A DNA stretch of 64,000 nt, from the NCBI RefSeq assembly GCF_005280205.1, contig NZ_SUND01000005.1, positions 1 to 64,000 on the forward strand. Direction: 5' to 3'. Below the pieces are notes generated by a model, which saw nothing but the letters and a program-made list of their open reading frames with translations, had not been told where the DNA came from and ran no database searches. This document shows, one piece after another, positions 43,715-53,983 of this stretch (positions within the stretch are counted from its first letter, which is position 1; every line of letters begins with the position of its first letter). This stretch comes from Bacillus yapensis. Its GTDB lineage: Bacteria > Bacillota > Bacilli > Bacillales > Cytobacillaceae. The translations under genes were made by a program, and so were the position numbers.

Positions 43715-45019
43715 TTACGCGTTTAAATCGTAAGCTGCTGAGACTACTTCTGCTTCTTCTACCTCAGAGTAGCGCTCGATGTCAGCTCCCAGTCCTGCAA
43801 GCTTGAGGTGGAAATCTACATATCCACGGTCAAGATGCTTTAATTCTGTAACGCGAGTCGTTCCGTCGGCCACTAAGCCTGTTAAAATTAAAGCGGCAGC
43901 TGCACGTAGATCAGTAGCAGCTACTTCTGCACCTTGTAGGTTTGCAGGGCCATTTAAAATAACTGAACGACCTTCAATTTTAATATCCGCGTTCATGCGA
44001 CGGAATTCCTCCACATGCATGAATCGATTTTCAAAAACAGTCTCAGTGATCATACTTGTACCTTGAGCATGCAATAACAACGCCATCATTTGCGACTGCA
44101 TGTCAGTTGGGAATCCAGGGTGAGGCATTGTTTTAATATCCACTGCCTTTAACTTATCTGGACCGATTACACGTAGACCATCTTCTTCTTCTTCGAACAT
44201 AACGCCCATTTCTTCCATCTTAGCAATGAGGGAAGTTAAATGTTCTGGAACTGCTCCTCTAACCAACACGTTCCCGCCTGTAATTGCTGCAGCAACCATA
44301 AAAGTTCCAGCTTCAATACGATCAGGAATAATGTTGTGGTCAGCACCAAACAGAACGTCTACTCCTTCAATACGGATCGTTCCTGTTCCAGCACCACGTA
44401 CCTTCGCACCCATTTTATTCAAGAAGTTTGCGAGATCAACGATTTCTGGCTCTTTTGCCACGTTCTCGATGATTGTTGTTCCTTGTGCCAACGTAGCAGC
44501 CATCATAATGTTTTCAGTTGCCCCAACACTTGGGAAGTCCAAGTAAATCTTGGCACCCTGCAGGCGACCTTCTACTTCTGCTTCGATAAATCCGTTACCA
44601 ACCTTTACCGTTGCACCCATCGCTTCAAAGCCTTTTAGATGTTGGTCAATCGGTCTTGAACCAATTGCACAACCACCTGGCAATGCTACACGTGCACGGC
44701 CTAGTCTTGCAAGAAGTGATCCCATTACTAAAACGGAAGCACGCATTTTACGAACATATTCAAAAGGTGCTTCAACTTTTAACTCTCTAGATGCATCGAC
44801 AGTGACTTCGTTATTTTTAAACGTCACATCGGCGTTTAAATAGCGTAATACCTCATTGATCGTGTATACATCGGAGAGAGTTGGCACATCACGAATTACG
44901 CTTTTTCCGTCACTTGCTAATAGTGTTGCGGCAATAACTGGCAAAACTGCATTCTTTGCTCCTTCAACTTTTACAGAACCGCTTAGCCTTCTACCGCCGC
45001 GGACGATGATTTTTTCCAA
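43715..45019 (-). CDS. murA: UDP-N-acetylglucosamine 1-carboxyvinyltransferase MurA
   Basis: 434 residues from a TTG at 45019 with GGAGGGG 7 nt upstream. The EPSP-synthase fold is shown by the K22-N23 pair in GAKNAVLPV, the loop cysteine C117 in [11 protein letters not shown] (the fosfomycin target), and repeated inside-out domains. It moves enolpyruvate from PEP to UDP-GlcNAc, the first committed step of peptidoglycan synthesis. Gene order spoIID-murA-ywmB corresponds to B. subtilis murAA. It is the main copy by context; a second paralogue may lie elsewhere. Confidence 0.95.
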   Translation of the reverse strand: MEKIIVRGGRRLSGSVKVEGAKNAVLPVIAATLLASDGKSVIRDVPTLSDVYTINEVLRYLNADVTFKNNEVTVDASRELKVEAPFEYVRKMRASVLVMGSLLARLGRARVALPGGCAIGSRPIDQHLKGFEAMGATVKVGNGFIEAEVEGRLQGAKIYLDFPSVGATENIMMAATLAQGTTIIENVAKEPEIVDLANFLNKMGAKVRGAGTGTIRIEGVDVLFGADHNIIPDRIEAGTFMVAAAITGGNVLVRGAVPEHLTSLIAKMEEMGVMFEEEEDGLRVIGPDKLKAVDIKTMPHPGFPTDMQSQMMALLLHAQGTSMITETVFENRFMHVEEFRRMNADIKIEGRSVILNGPANLQGAEVAATDLRAAAALILTGLVADGTTRVTELKHLDRGYVDFHLKLAGLGADIERYSEVEEAEVVSAAYDLNA

Positions 45020-45051
45020 ATGTATTCCCCTCCGCGTCCAATTTCTCTATA

Positions 45052-45798
45052 TTAATATTCAATCGTAATGATTGGTGTGCCAACTACAAGGGTAGTCTGT
45101 GCGCCCAACCTTTCAGTTCGAATTCCTAGCTGTAAATTCATTTCTTTATCATTGGTTGTTAACCCATCTGCGAATAATGGCGAATAAGCCGATGTGGAAA
45201 CAAAGTTTTCTTCTTCGATGGATTCCATCTCTTTCGCCTCGAATAAATCAAGGATTCGATTTACCGTAAAAGGCAAATTTGTATTCATCTTATCATTGAA
45301 TTCGCCTTTTATACAAGAGAAAATTGTGGTATTTTCCCGAAAAATGTCAGAAAACGTTCCCTTTAGGTCCTCTTTTATAAATTGCTCTGTTTTTTCCGTA
45401 AAATTCTTACCTTGTACCTCATAAATGATGTAAGTTTGTGGATTTTCCATTGTGAGGGTAGATAAAATTTGAATGTTCTCTTGAAAACCTTGAGAAGATG
45501 CCTTTTTTGCAGTTGCTTCCCATTTATCTGAAGTAGAGGTTACCTGCCATGTCCAGTCTGGAAATTTCGTTTTGAGGGTTTGGACATATTTTTGCACATC
45601 CTCTAACTTACTTGTTTCGATTTTTTCTCTTGCATGTAGAGACCATCCACTGATATCTATATTCTCACCTTGTAAAACTGTCACTAGTGTCAGAAGGTCC
45701 TCTTGTCCCTTTGCCTTTACAAATTTATCTCCTGCGAAAAAAAGTGATGTTCCTATAACTGCAATTAATGCCAAAATTGCCATGATTTTTCTCTTCAT
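45052..45798 (-). CDS. ywmB: YwmB-family (TATA-box-binding-like fold) protein
   Basis: 248 residues with GGGGAGG before the ATG. An N-terminal signal or anchor (about 6-24) is followed by a domain matching the YwmB/DUF1779 family, whose structure resembles a TATA-binding protein fold with no DNA role. It lies 32 nt upstream of murA on the same strand, so the two are probably co-transcribed. Function is unknown; the position next to murA and spoIID suggests an envelope or sporulation link. Confidence 0.85.
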   Translation of the reverse strand: MKRKIMAILALIAVIGTSLFFAGDKFVKAKGQEDLLTLVTVLQGENIDISGWSLHAREKIETSKLEDVQKYVQTLKTKFPDWTWQVTSTSDKWEATAKKASSQGFQENIQILSTLTMENPQTYIIYEVQGKNFTEKTEQFIKEDLKGTFSDIFRENTTIFSCIKGEFNDKMNTNLPFTVNRILDLFEAKEMESIEEENFVSTSAYSPLFADGLTTNDKEMNLQLGIRTERLGAQTTLVVGTPIITIEY

Positions 45799-46145
45799 CT
45801 CTCGTCTCTCCTCCCCTTAATACCATTGTTACCAAGTCGGGGATTAGCATACTCGAGAGTTGTCGTCACTTTTTGACATTTATGCTAAGCTTTTAAAAAT
45901 TCACCTAGGTTGTGCAGATTCACACAAACTGAATTGTACATAAAAAGAATCTAATTAGGAAAGGTATAAAGGGCTATCTTTGTAAGTTTATTTACCCCAT
46001 TTTACACAAGCTTAAAGCACTAAAATTTCACAATAAATCGTTGTTTTACTTGGTTTTTCGATCCTTTTTGCTCATTGATTCACGTACATTACAATTATGG
46101 GACAATTATTAGGGAAAAATGTCGTAATTTACACCAGTAGGTAGC
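45799..46145. other. Intergenic region upstream of ywmB
   Basis: AT-rich, with no gene, repeat or terminator that I can support. It must hold the ywmB-murA promoter; a TATGCTAAT-like -10 lies about 45 nt upstream of the ywmB start, with no clear -35. Confidence 0.4.
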
Positions 46146-46382
46146 TTACTGAAATATCATTGGCAGTTGCTGGGACCAAAGCAAATAATCCAGGAAAAAA
46201 TTGCTTACGCTAGAGCCAATGACAATGGATAACAATATGAATAACAAGCGCGCCTGAAACACATGGCTTCCACGAATGAACTTTTCGTAATTGATGCTTT
46301 GCAACGCCCACCAAGCTAACGCAATAAAGACAAGATGTGAAATAATGCTAATGAGTGCCTGGTCTCCAAAACCTGAAATCAT
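46146..46382 (-). CDS. ywzB: YwzB-family (DUF1146) membrane protein
   Basis: 78 residues with AAGGAGG 11 nt before the ATG. Two membrane segments (about 10-28 and 44-66) flank the family pattern WWALQSINYEKFIRGSHVFQ (about 24-43) and are followed by the conserved ARLLFILLSI and GSSVSNFFLDY. The family (DUF1146, B. subtilis YwzB) is a small integral membrane protein found between the ATP synthase and murA regions of bacilli. Function is unknown. It is a single gene, with the nuo terminator upstream. Confidence 0.85.
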   Translation of the reverse strand: MISGFGDQALISIISHLVFIALAWWALQSINYEKFIRGSHVFQARLLFILLSIVIGSSVSNFFLDYLLWSQQLPMIFQ

Positions 46383-46609
46383 AAAAAAAATGCCTCCTTA
46401 TAATCACACTGCCTTCTATTATACCATTCGGGAGGAATCTCCTCTTATTGGACGTAGAAAAAAGTAAAAAGTTGCAGATGTAGGCTGAAGTTTTTTGAGG
46501 GAATAGATGTTTTGGGGTGGGGTGGTTGGTTTGTGTAATTTTGTCGGAAGATGTTTGTTTAGTTTTTTGGATGGATGTTTCGTCTTGTGGATCAGAATCT
46601 CTCAACTCC
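46383..46609. other. GT-rich intergenic stretch
   Basis: Between ywzB and the nuo terminator the plus strand from about 46485 to 46590 is strikingly rich in G and T. I see no gene in it. The ywzB promoter should lie at its lower end. Confidence 0.4.
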
Positions 46610-46650
46610 AAAACAAAAAGAAGGGGCCCCTTTTCCCCTTCTTTTTCGGT
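46610..46650. terminator. Terminator of the nuo operon (bidirectional)
   Basis: AAAAGAAGGGG and CCCCTTCTTTT form an 11-bp stem, with T-runs on both sides. It lies 37 nt after the nuoN stop. Confidence 0.8.
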
Positions 46651-46686
46651 AATGCTATATACAAGCCCCTTGTTTGACTCCCATCC

Positions 46687-48222
46687 TTATTGCAAGAAAT
46701 CTGAAAACCCTTCAAAGTTCGTGTGGAAGAAATCGAGTGCGATATTTGGAAATAAACCAAATACAATCGTGGCTACCACACAAATCACAAGCGCCACACC
46801 AAGTCCGATCGGCATTCTAATTTTTCCACCATCCGCTTCTTCCGCTGCAGCTGGTCTAAAGAACATCTGCGTGAGTATGCCGAAGTAATAGAAATACGAG
46901 ATAACCGTGGTCGCAATCATGATAGATGCGAGCACGTAATGTGCTGGATCTGACGCTAAGGCCCCAATAAAAATGTTCAGCTTTCCGATAAATCCAGCTG
47001 TACCTGGGATACCTGCCAACGACAGAATGAACACACCCATTGCCAGCGCTAGCCATGGTGCCCGCTTATACAATCCAGCAAAGGCTCCGATATCTTCGTT
47101 GTCTGTATGCTGTGTTAGCAATTGAATTACCGCAAATGCTCCCACATTCATAAACAGATATGCTCCTAAATAGAACCATAATGCATCATACATGAATGAA
47201 GACATCGCCGTCACCGCAACAAGCAAATACCCTGCATGCGCGATACTCGAGTAAGCAAACATTCGCTTAATGTTACGCTGTCTTAGAGCAACGACATTTC
47301 CAATAATCATCGTTGCCGCTGCAAGAACCGCGATGTAGTCCTGCATGCCAACCAAGAAATTGGTCATCTTCGCAACTCCAGAATTCCCTGCAAATGCATT
47401 TCCAAAAACCGTAAGCAAAATCCGAATCAGGATCACAAATCCAGCTGTTTTCGAAACAACACTCAAAAATGCTGTAACTGGAGTTGGTGCACCTTGGTAC
47501 ACGTCTGGTGCCCACATATGGAATGGAGCCGTTGCCAGTTTGAACGATAATCCCACAAAAATCATGAAGAAGGCAATGCCTAAAATGTAGATATATTGTG
47601 CATTAGCGAGAGTTGGCAAGACGTTTGTCATTTCGATCAAATTCGTTGTTCCAGTCAATCCGTACACATAACTCATTCCGAACAGTGTAAAAGCCGTTGC
47701 AATTCCACCGTTCACCACGTATTTCATCGCAGATTCATTGGATGGCAGATGCTTTTTCCGAATCCCTGCCAAAATGTAAGAAGACAGAGATAAGAGCTCC
47801 AATCCAACGAACAATGTGATTAAATCACCACTGGATGCCATCATCATCGCACCTAATAGTCCTGCTAAAAGAAGGTAGTAGAATTCCCCTTTGTATTCTT
47901 CCATTCCTTCTTTCGGCTTGTAACTTAGAGCGAGAAGCATTACAAGTGCTGCACCAATCAACAGTAAAATCTTAAATGCTTTCGCGAATCCGTCTAATCT
48001 AAATGTATCGTATAGAATCGAGATAGGCTCAAGACCTACCAAATTGATTAAAGACGCTAACGCGAGTAAAATGCCGGCAAAACCGATCCAGCCAAATATT
48101 TTTCGATCCAAATGCTTTGGTGCAAAAAGGTCGACAATGGATAGAATGGTGGCAACTCCGAGAATGATGAATTCCGGTGCCATCGCGCCCCACTCAAACG
48201 ATAATAAAGTATCCACATCCAT
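46687..48222 (-). CDS. nuoN: Complex I-type subunit NuoN
   Basis: 511 residues, about 14 membrane helices. It is an antiporter-like proton-pumping subunit of the NuoL/M/N group, with the conserved lysine in SKTAGF (about 230), the loop GAPTPVTAFLSV and the PGTAGFIGK segment. It lies at the end of the 11-gene nuo operon, 5 nt after nuoM; its ribosome site lies inside the end of nuoM (TTAGGGGG). With NuoL and NuoM it forms the distal membrane arm. Confidence 0.93.
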   Translation of the reverse strand: MDVDTLLSFEWGAMAPEFIILGVATILSIVDLFAPKHLDRKIFGWIGFAGILLALASLINLVGLEPISILYDTFRLDGFAKAFKILLLIGAALVMLLALSYKPKEGMEEYKGEFYYLLLAGLLGAMMMASSGDLITLFVGLELLSLSSYILAGIRKKHLPSNESAMKYVVNGGIATAFTLFGMSYVYGLTGTTNLIEMTNVLPTLANAQYIYILGIAFFMIFVGLSFKLATAPFHMWAPDVYQGAPTPVTAFLSVVSKTAGFVILIRILLTVFGNAFAGNSGVAKMTNFLVGMQDYIAVLAAATMIIGNVVALRQRNIKRMFAYSSIAHAGYLLVAVTAMSSFMYDALWFYLGAYLFMNVGAFAVIQLLTQHTDNEDIGAFAGLYKRAPWLALAMGVFILSLAGIPGTAGFIGKLNIFIGALASDPAHYVLASIMIATTVISYFYYFGILTQMFFRPAAAEEADGGKIRMPIGLGVALVICVVATIVFGLFPNIALDFFHTNFEGFSDFLQ

Positions 48223-48227
48223 TCAAA

Positions 48228-49715
48228 TCAACCCCCTAACCCAAGCATGATAGTCTCAAGTGTGGCTTGTAGCGGTTCGCTTAGTACACTTGGGTAAACA
48301 CCAATTAACACAATCAGTGCTAGTAAAACGAGCACTGGCACAAATTCAACTGACTTTATATCAGTGATTCCTGCAAATTCACGACCTGCTTTTCCGTAGG
48401 TCATGCCAAGTACCGCTCGCAATAGGTAAACAGCTGTCATAATGATGCCGATACAACCGATTGCAGCGACTACTGGATGTACCTCAAACAATCCGAGGAA
48501 GGCCATAAATTCGCTGACAAAGCCGGACATGCCTGGCAATCCTAGCGATGCCAGTGCCCCTGCTAGTAAGAAGCCTGAAGCAAGCGGCATTCCTTTTGCC
48601 ATTCCACCAAGATTCGCAATCGTCGAGGTCTGGAATCGTTCGTAGAAGACGCCGACCAAGAAGAAGAGTAAAGCCGAAATCAATCCGTGGGAAACGACTT
48701 GGAAAATTGCTCCTTGGATACCTGCTTCATTTAATGCCCCTAATCCAATCAAGACAATTCCCATATGGGAAATCGATGAGTAGGCAAGAACCATTTTGAA
48801 GTCCGTTTGAATGAACGCTAAGAATGCTCCGTATAAAAGGTTCACGACTCCAAGAATGGCGAGCAATAAAGCCAATGATTTGAATTGCTCTGGGAAAATT
48901 CCAAAGCCAAAGCGAATCAAACCGAATGCCCCAATTTTTAATAAAATCCCTGAGTGAATCATTACGACAGATGGCGGTGCTTGTACGTGCACGCGCAACA
49001 TCCATGTATGCAACGGGAAGATTGGTAGCTTCACACCAAATGCGATTAGAAGCGCAATCGCTAAACCCATTTTCAACGATTCAGAGATTGGTGAAGGAGT
49101 ATTAGCATCCTCGACTGCCATCAATTGCGCCAAGTCACTAATATTTGCGGTACCTGTTCGCGCAAATAAAACCATAATGACAATCAGTAAGATGGCAGAT
49201 CCTAACCCGTTGTAGATTAAATAGCTATATGCCCCTTTTTCTTTTTCAAAATAGCCCCATTTTCCGATTAGGAAGAACATCGGGATCATCGTAATCTCGA
49301 AAAAGATGAAGAAGAGCACGAGATTTTGTGCTGCAAACACTCCAAGCATGCCAATCTCCAGTAAAAGAAAGAGCATGAAGTAACCCTTCCATTCTTTTTT
49401 AATATGAATGGAGGCAATCGCAGCGAGTGTCGAAACTATAGCTGTTAAGACGATTAAGATGAGCGAGAATCCATTTAGTCCTAACTCATAGTCGATTGCA
49501 TACAAGCTAGCGTCTGAACCAAAATGAATCCATTCCTTCACTACATCGTATTTCGTTAAGTCCTCTGTCCCAAAAGCAATGAGTGCAAGCACTAGGGCTG
49601 GCAAGGTTGCTAAGAATCCAACTAGCTTAATTAAGGATTCCTGTGTTTTCGGTAGTAACGCCAGTACTAAAATGCCAAGTAGCGGGGAGAACACGAGTAT
49701 TGATAAAAAGCTCAT
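48228..49715 (-). CDS. nuoM: Complex I-type subunit NuoM
   Basis: 495 residues, about 14 membrane helices. Conserved TMH5 glutamate lies in FFFEITMIPMFFLIGKWG (about 138-156), and the lysine-containing region and HTWMLRVHVQAPPSVV (about 232-247) mark the NuoM type. It is one of three antiporter-like proton channels. Its ATG overlaps the nuoL stop by 4 nt (ATGA), a sign of translational coupling. Confidence 0.93.
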   Translation of the reverse strand: MSFLSILVFSPLLGILVLALLPKTQESLIKLVGFLATLPALVLALIAFGTEDLTKYDVVKEWIHFGSDASLYAIDYELGLNGFSLILIVLTAIVSTLAAIASIHIKKEWKGYFMLFLLLEIGMLGVFAAQNLVLFFIFFEITMIPMFFLIGKWGYFEKEKGAYSYLIYNGLGSAILLIVIMVLFARTGTANISDLAQLMAVEDANTPSPISESLKMGLAIALLIAFGVKLPIFPLHTWMLRVHVQAPPSVVMIHSGILLKIGAFGLIRFGFGIFPEQFKSLALLLAILGVVNLLYGAFLAFIQTDFKMVLAYSSISHMGIVLIGLGALNEAGIQGAIFQVVSHGLISALLFFLVGVFYERFQTSTIANLGGMAKGMPLASGFLLAGALASLGLPGMSGFVSEFMAFLGLFEVHPVVAAIGCIGIIMTAVYLLRAVLGMTYGKAGREFAGITDIKSVEFVPVLVLLALIVLIGVYPSVLSEPLQATLETIMLGLGG

Positions 49716-51577
49716 TTTAAGTACCCCCCTGCTAAGACGTAAACGACAACTAAAACCGCTAAGCCAACAAAGGCTACTGTTCCGTAAGCTTGAACCTGAC
49801 CGCTTTGGATTTTCGAACCTGTTTTACCAAGCCCATGTACAATTCCGGCCACGCCTTTGACGATTCCTTCGACAACGAAGGCTTCGATATAGCTCAAAAG
49901 AACTGAAACACCTTTTGTTGTTTTTACAACAGATAATGCGTAAAACTCATCAAGATAGTATTTGTTGTAAAGCATGTTGTAAGTTGTTGGCATCCGCGAT
50001 GATAGCCAATCGCGCTCCAAAGATTTTTTCCCGTACATGAGCCATGCTAGGAAGATTCCAAGTAAAGATACAAGCGTTGCAACGATCATAATCCAAATCG
50101 GACCTTCTGTATGACCGTGTCCTAAAGCTTCATTTCCTTCCACTAGCCAATCGCCAAGGAATGTTCCAAACCAGGGTGTATTGAAGTAACCTGCGACTAC
50201 CGCAAGAACTCCTAACACAATCATCGGCACTGTCATGACTTTCGGTGATTCATGAACATTTTTCATCTCACTGCGGGCTTGCCCTGTAAATACCATGAAG
50301 AACAGGCGGAACATATAGAACGCCGTAAAGAACGCGGCAATCACAGCTAGCCAGAACAAGACAGGGTTGCCATTTGCCCAAGCGGCAATGAGAATTTCGT
50401 CTTTACTAAAGAATCCTGATAATAACGGAACTCCACTTATGGCAAGTGTCCCGATTAGGAAAAGCGGACCTGTTAGGCGAAGCTTTTTCCATAAACCGCC
50501 CATCTCTTCGATGTTTTGTGTGTGCACCGCGTGGATGACACTACCAGCTGCGAGGAACAATAAGGCTTTGAAGAACGCGTGTGTCATTAAGTGGAACACA
50601 CCAGCCACATACCCTGCTGAACCAAGCGCCAACATCATATAACCGAGCTGGGAAACGGTCGAGTAAGCGAGTACTCTTTTAATATCCGTTTGAACTAAAC
50701 CGATGCTTGCCGCAAAAATCGCGGTAAATCCACCGACTACGGCCACTGTCATGAGTGCTGTTTCGCTCGCTGTAAAGAGCGGGAATAGCGCAGCCACTAA
50801 GTATACACCGGCCGCAACCATTGTCGCAGCATGGATTAAAGCCGATACTGGTGTCGGACCTTCCATCGCATCTGGCAACCATGTATGTAACGGAAACTGA
50901 CCGGATTTTCCGACAGCTCCGATAAATATCAGAATCGCTGTCAGCGTAATGATTCCTGCTGAAATTGCTCCTTCTTCGACTGCTAGAAAAATAGCATCAT
51001 ATTCGAAGCTACCAACTTGCCAGAATAAGAGAATCATTCCGATCAGGAGTCCCACGTCCCCGATACGGGTCATAATGAAAGCTTTTTTCGCTGCTGCCTT
51101 CGCTTCTTCCTTATAAAAATAGAATCCAATTAAGAGGAAGGAACCAACTCCAACGAGCTCCCAGAAAATATAAGTTTGCAGTAGATTAGGAGAAACGACG
51201 AGTCCTAACATTGCAAATGTAAATAATCCTAAGTACGCATAGAAAATGTGAAAACGGTCATCACCATGCATGTAGCCTTTTGAATACGTATGAACGAGAA
51301 AGCTAACAAGCGATACGATGACGAGCATTAACGCATTTAATTGATTGACTTCAAAACCCGCTGTTAATTGCACATCCCCTATTGCAAGCCATGTTGCTTC
51401 GGCTTTATACGTCGGGTGGTTGAAGCGATCAAACAACACCACCAATGAGTAGATTAAAGAAAGAAATGTCAGCACCATTCCAACGTAGCCACTGTTTTCC
51501 TTTAATCTCCTCCCAAATAGAAGAAGGAACAAAAATGAGATAAGCGGGAAAAGCGGTATGATCCATGCATTCTCCAT
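49712..51577 (-). CDS. nuoL: Complex I-type subunit NuoL
   Basis: 621 residues from the ATG at 51577, with AAAGGGG about 12 nt upstream; a GTG three codons earlier is the alternative start. About 16 membrane helices carry the antiporter core: TMH5 glutamate in FWELVGVGSFLLIGF, HTWLPDAMEGPTPVSALIHA (about 242-261) and a C-terminal lateral helix. It is the largest proton-pumping subunit and sits at the tip of the membrane arm. It is separated from nuoK by an 85-nt gap with a hairpin, the longest spacing in the operon. Confidence 0.93.
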   Translation of the reverse strand: MENAWIIPLFPLISFLFLLLFGRRLKENSGYVGMVLTFLSLIYSLVVLFDRFNHPTYKAEATWLAIGDVQLTAGFEVNQLNALMLVIVSLVSFLVHTYSKGYMHGDDRFHIFYAYLGLFTFAMLGLVVSPNLLQTYIFWELVGVGSFLLIGFYFYKEEAKAAAKKAFIMTRIGDVGLLIGMILLFWQVGSFEYDAIFLAVEEGAISAGIITLTAILIFIGAVGKSGQFPLHTWLPDAMEGPTPVSALIHAATMVAAGVYLVAALFPLFTASETALMTVAVVGGFTAIFAASIGLVQTDIKRVLAYSTVSQLGYMMLALGSAGYVAGVFHLMTHAFFKALLFLAAGSVIHAVHTQNIEEMGGLWKKLRLTGPLFLIGTLAISGVPLLSGFFSKDEILIAAWANGNPVLFWLAVIAAFFTAFYMFRLFFMVFTGQARSEMKNVHESPKVMTVPMIVLGVLAVVAGYFNTPWFGTFLGDWLVEGNEALGHGHTEGPIWIMIVATLVSLLGIFLAWLMYGKKSLERDWLSSRMPTTYNMLYNKYYLDEFYALSVVKTTKGVSVLLSYIEAFVVEGIVKGVAGIVHGLGKTGSKIQSGQVQAYGTVAFVGLAVLVVVYVLAGGYLK

Positions 51578-51627
51578 CAATATCACAATCCCCTTTTAGA
51601 ACGCACTACTATGCTCTGCGCGTTTGA

Positions 51628-51650
51628 TTGGGCCCGCCTTTGATGCGGGT
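51628..51650 (-). other. Intercistronic hairpin in the nuo operon
   Basis: On the minus strand GACCCGC and GCGGGCC pair around a 7-nt loop between nuoK and nuoL. No T-run follows, so it is more likely a stability or processing element than a terminator. Confidence 0.5.
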
Positions 51651-51662
51651 CGTAGAAAATTT

Positions 51663-51977
51663 TTAAGATTTAAGGTCATTCATTTCATCAATATTAACGG
51701 TTTTCTTGTTGCGGTAAAGGGCGATTAAGATCGCTAGTCCTACTGCCGCTTCTGCTGCAGCAACCGCAATCGCAAATAAGGCAAAGACTTGACCTGTAAT
51801 AGAAGGAATCATGCCGAATTTGCTAAAAGCTACTAGATTAATATTGACGGCATTCAGCATCAATTCTATTGAAATTAATACGATGACCGTATTTCTTTTT
51901 GTCAAAGCACCGTATAGACCGATGCAAAACAAAATTAAAGCAAGGGTTAGGTAGGCTGAAACGGGAACACTACTCAT
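51663..51977 (-). CDS. nuoK: Complex I-type subunit NuoK
   Basis: 104 residues with three membrane helices (about 5-22, 29-47 and 60-85). The two conserved buried glutamates lie in [11 protein letters not shown] (E38) and [12 protein letters not shown] (E74). NuoK lies between the antiporter-like subunits and the quinone site and relays protons. Its start overlaps the nuoJ stop (ATGA). Confidence 0.93.
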   Translation of the reverse strand: MSSVPVSAYLTLALILFCIGLYGALTKRNTVIVLISIELMLNAVNINLVAFSKFGMIPSITGQVFALFAIAVAAAEAAVGLAILIALYRNKKTVNIDEMNDLKS

Positions 51978-52495
51978 TCCTTATCCGCCTCCTTCTTATT
52001 GTCATTTTTCGCTAAAATGATCGCGCCGATCAATGCGACTAAAAGCAAGACAGAGGTTAACTCAAACGGAATGATGTATTTGGAATAGAGCGCCATCCCG
52101 ATTTGCTCTGTATTGTTTTCATGTAAAGTAGTTGCTTGTGGGTTGAAGTCTAAATTATAAATGCCAATGTAGACTGCAACGCCAAACCCTAGAACGCCTA
52201 AGAAAAGAAAGATTTTCTTGAGGGTTCCACCTTTGGGCTCGCTCGTGTCGTTATGTCGAGTCAGCATGATTCCAAATAGCATGATAATCGTGATGGCTCC
52301 TGAATAAATCAGCACTTGAACAACAGCTACGAATTCTGCTGAGAGTAGCACGTAGATTCCTGCAAGACTGATAAACGTGAACACAAGTGCGACGACCATA
52401 TGCACGACTTTCGTCAAATTCAGTAAAAGCACACCACCGATGACTGCGACTAAAGCGAGACAAAGAAACGCTAATAATTCACCAGAAAAGGTCAT
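51974..52495 (-). CDS. nuoJ: Complex I-type subunit NuoJ
   Basis: 173 residues with five membrane helices. The family's third-helix pattern ([20 protein letters not shown], about 55-74), whose pi-bulge moves during catalysis, is plain. It forms the hinge region of the membrane arm. It overlaps nuoI (ATGA) upstream and nuoK downstream. Confidence 0.92.
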   Translation of the reverse strand: MTFSGELLAFLCLALVAVIGGVLLLNLTKVVHMVVALVFTFISLAGIYVLLSAEFVAVVQVLIYSGAITIIMLFGIMLTRHNDTSEPKGGTLKKIFLFLGVLGFGVAVYIGIYNLDFNPQATTLHENNTEQIGMALYSKYIIPFELTSVLLLVALIGAIILAKNDNKKEADKE

Positions 52496-52917
52496 GCCTT
52501 ATTCACCTTCCGAACATTCTCGTCATTTTCATCGAGCCATTCTAGATTTTTAAATAAATCATCGCGACTGTATTCAGCAAGCTCAAAATTATTCGTCATG
52601 ACAATGGCTTCTGTAGGACAAACTTCTGTACACAAGTCACAAAGGATACAAATTTCAAAGTTGATGTCATACGTATCGATGACTTTCCCTTTTTTCGTCG
52701 GATCCGGATGCTTTTTCCCCGTTAATTGAATGCAATCCGTCGGACAAATATTGGCGCATTGATTGCAGACAATACATTTTTCCGGGTAAAACTTCTGGAT
52801 GCCTCGGAAACGATCGGGTAATGGAATTGGTTGTTTCGGATAATCGTAAGTTGGCTTATCCTTCGTTAAGTTTTTCAGGGTATACTTTAAACCTTTTGCT
52901 AATCCAAACCCAAGCAT
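52492..52917 (-). CDS. nuoI: Complex I-type subunit NuoI (8Fe ferredoxin)
   Basis: 141 residues from the ATG at 52917 with AAAGGGG 8 nt upstream; a GTG at 52926 is rejected. It has two [4Fe-4S] motifs, CIVCNQCANICP and CILCDLCTEVCP, each with the C-x2-C-x2-C-x3-CP spacing, which pass electrons to NuoB. The N-terminal amphipathic stretch lies on the membrane. In this reduced operon it is the likely entry point for electrons, since nuoEFG are absent. Confidence 0.94.
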   Translation of the reverse strand: MLGFGLAKGLKYTLKNLTKDKPTYDYPKQPIPLPDRFRGIQKFYPEKCIVCNQCANICPTDCIQLTGKKHPDPTKKGKVIDTYDINFEICILCDLCTEVCPTEAIVMTNNFELAEYSRDDLFKNLEWLDENDENVRKVNKA

Positions 52918-52981
52918 GTTCTTCACCCCTTTTTACATTTTACTCCCATGACTAAACCCCTCACAGTGTGGTACCTGCTAC

Positions 52982-53983
52982 CTAAAATAAGCTTTTGATG
53001 ATGGCAGTGAGGAAGATATTGGCGAGTGCGACTGGTAATAATACCTTCCAGCCGAATTCCATTAGTTGGTCCGCCTTAATACGTGGGAACGTGCTTCGGA
53101 ACCATAATAAAATGAATATCACTAGACTAAATTTCAGTGCAAACCAGACAGCACCTGGGATGAAGTCCAGGAATGAGAATAATGGCAGCCAACCACCTAA
53201 GAATAGAACGGTTGTTAAAGACGCCATCGCAAACATATACACGTACTCAGAGAGCATAAAGAATGCCCATCGGAATCCTGAGTATTCAACAAAGTATCCA
53301 GCAATTAGCTCATTTTCCGCTTCTGGAAGGTCAAATGGAATCCGGTTCAATTCGGCCACTGAAGCAATGAAAAAGACGATAAAGCCAATCGGCTGAAGGA
53401 GGATATACCAGACATTCTCCTGTGCTGAAACAATTTCGTTGAGGTTTAAGCTGCCGGTTAAAAGAACGACGCCGAGCACGGACATGACTAACGGAATTTC
53501 ATACGAAATCATCTGTGCTGCGGCACGCATTCCACCAAGTAACGCGAATTTGTTGTTGGATGACCAACCTGCCATCACAACTCCAATCGTCGTTAGCCCA
53601 GAGACAGCAATATAATAGAGCAGTCCGACGCCAATATCAGCAAACTGTAGCTTATCCGTAAACGGGATTGTCGCGATGACCATGAAGGATGGCGCAAACG
53701 CGATCACCGGTGCTAGAATAAACAACGGTTTGTCCGCTAATTTCGGGATCGTATCTTCTTTTAATAAAAGCTTCAGAACGTCTGCAACAGTTTGCAGTAA
53801 TCCCCATGGGCCCCCAACCTGATTCGGTCCGTAGCGCATCTGCATAAAACCCATTACCTTCCGCTCTGCTAAAATTGCATATGTAACAAAACCAAGTATC
53901 ACTAATAGTAAAACGGCACCGAGGACAAAGAAAATGACAAAGTTTAATAGACCAGCTTGATCATGTAATAGACCCTCAATCAT
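52982..53983 (-). CDS. nuoH: Complex I-type subunit NuoH
   Basis: 333 residues with eight membrane helices. Conserved landmarks are ERKVMGFMQMRYGPNQVG (about 41-58) and the quinone-site loop FDLPEAENELIAGYFVEYSG (about 215-234) with its acidic residues. It holds the quinone chamber between NuoB/NuoD and the membrane arm. Its ATG overlaps the nuoD stop by 1 nt (TAATG). Confidence 0.94.
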   Translation of the reverse strand: MIEGLLHDQAGLLNFVIFFVLGAVLLLVILGFVTYAILAERKVMGFMQMRYGPNQVGGPWGLLQTVADVLKLLLKEDTIPKLADKPLFILAPVIAFAPSFMVIATIPFTDKLQFADIGVGLLYYIAVSGLTTIGVVMAGWSSNNKFALLGGMRAAAQMISYEIPLVMSVLGVVLLTGSLNLNEIVSAQENVWYILLQPIGFIVFFIASVAELNRIPFDLPEAENELIAGYFVEYSGFRWAFFMLSEYVYMFAMASLTTVLFLGGWLPLFSFLDFIPGAVWFALKFSLVIFILLWFRSTFPRIKADQLMEFGWKVLLPVALANIFLTAIIKSLF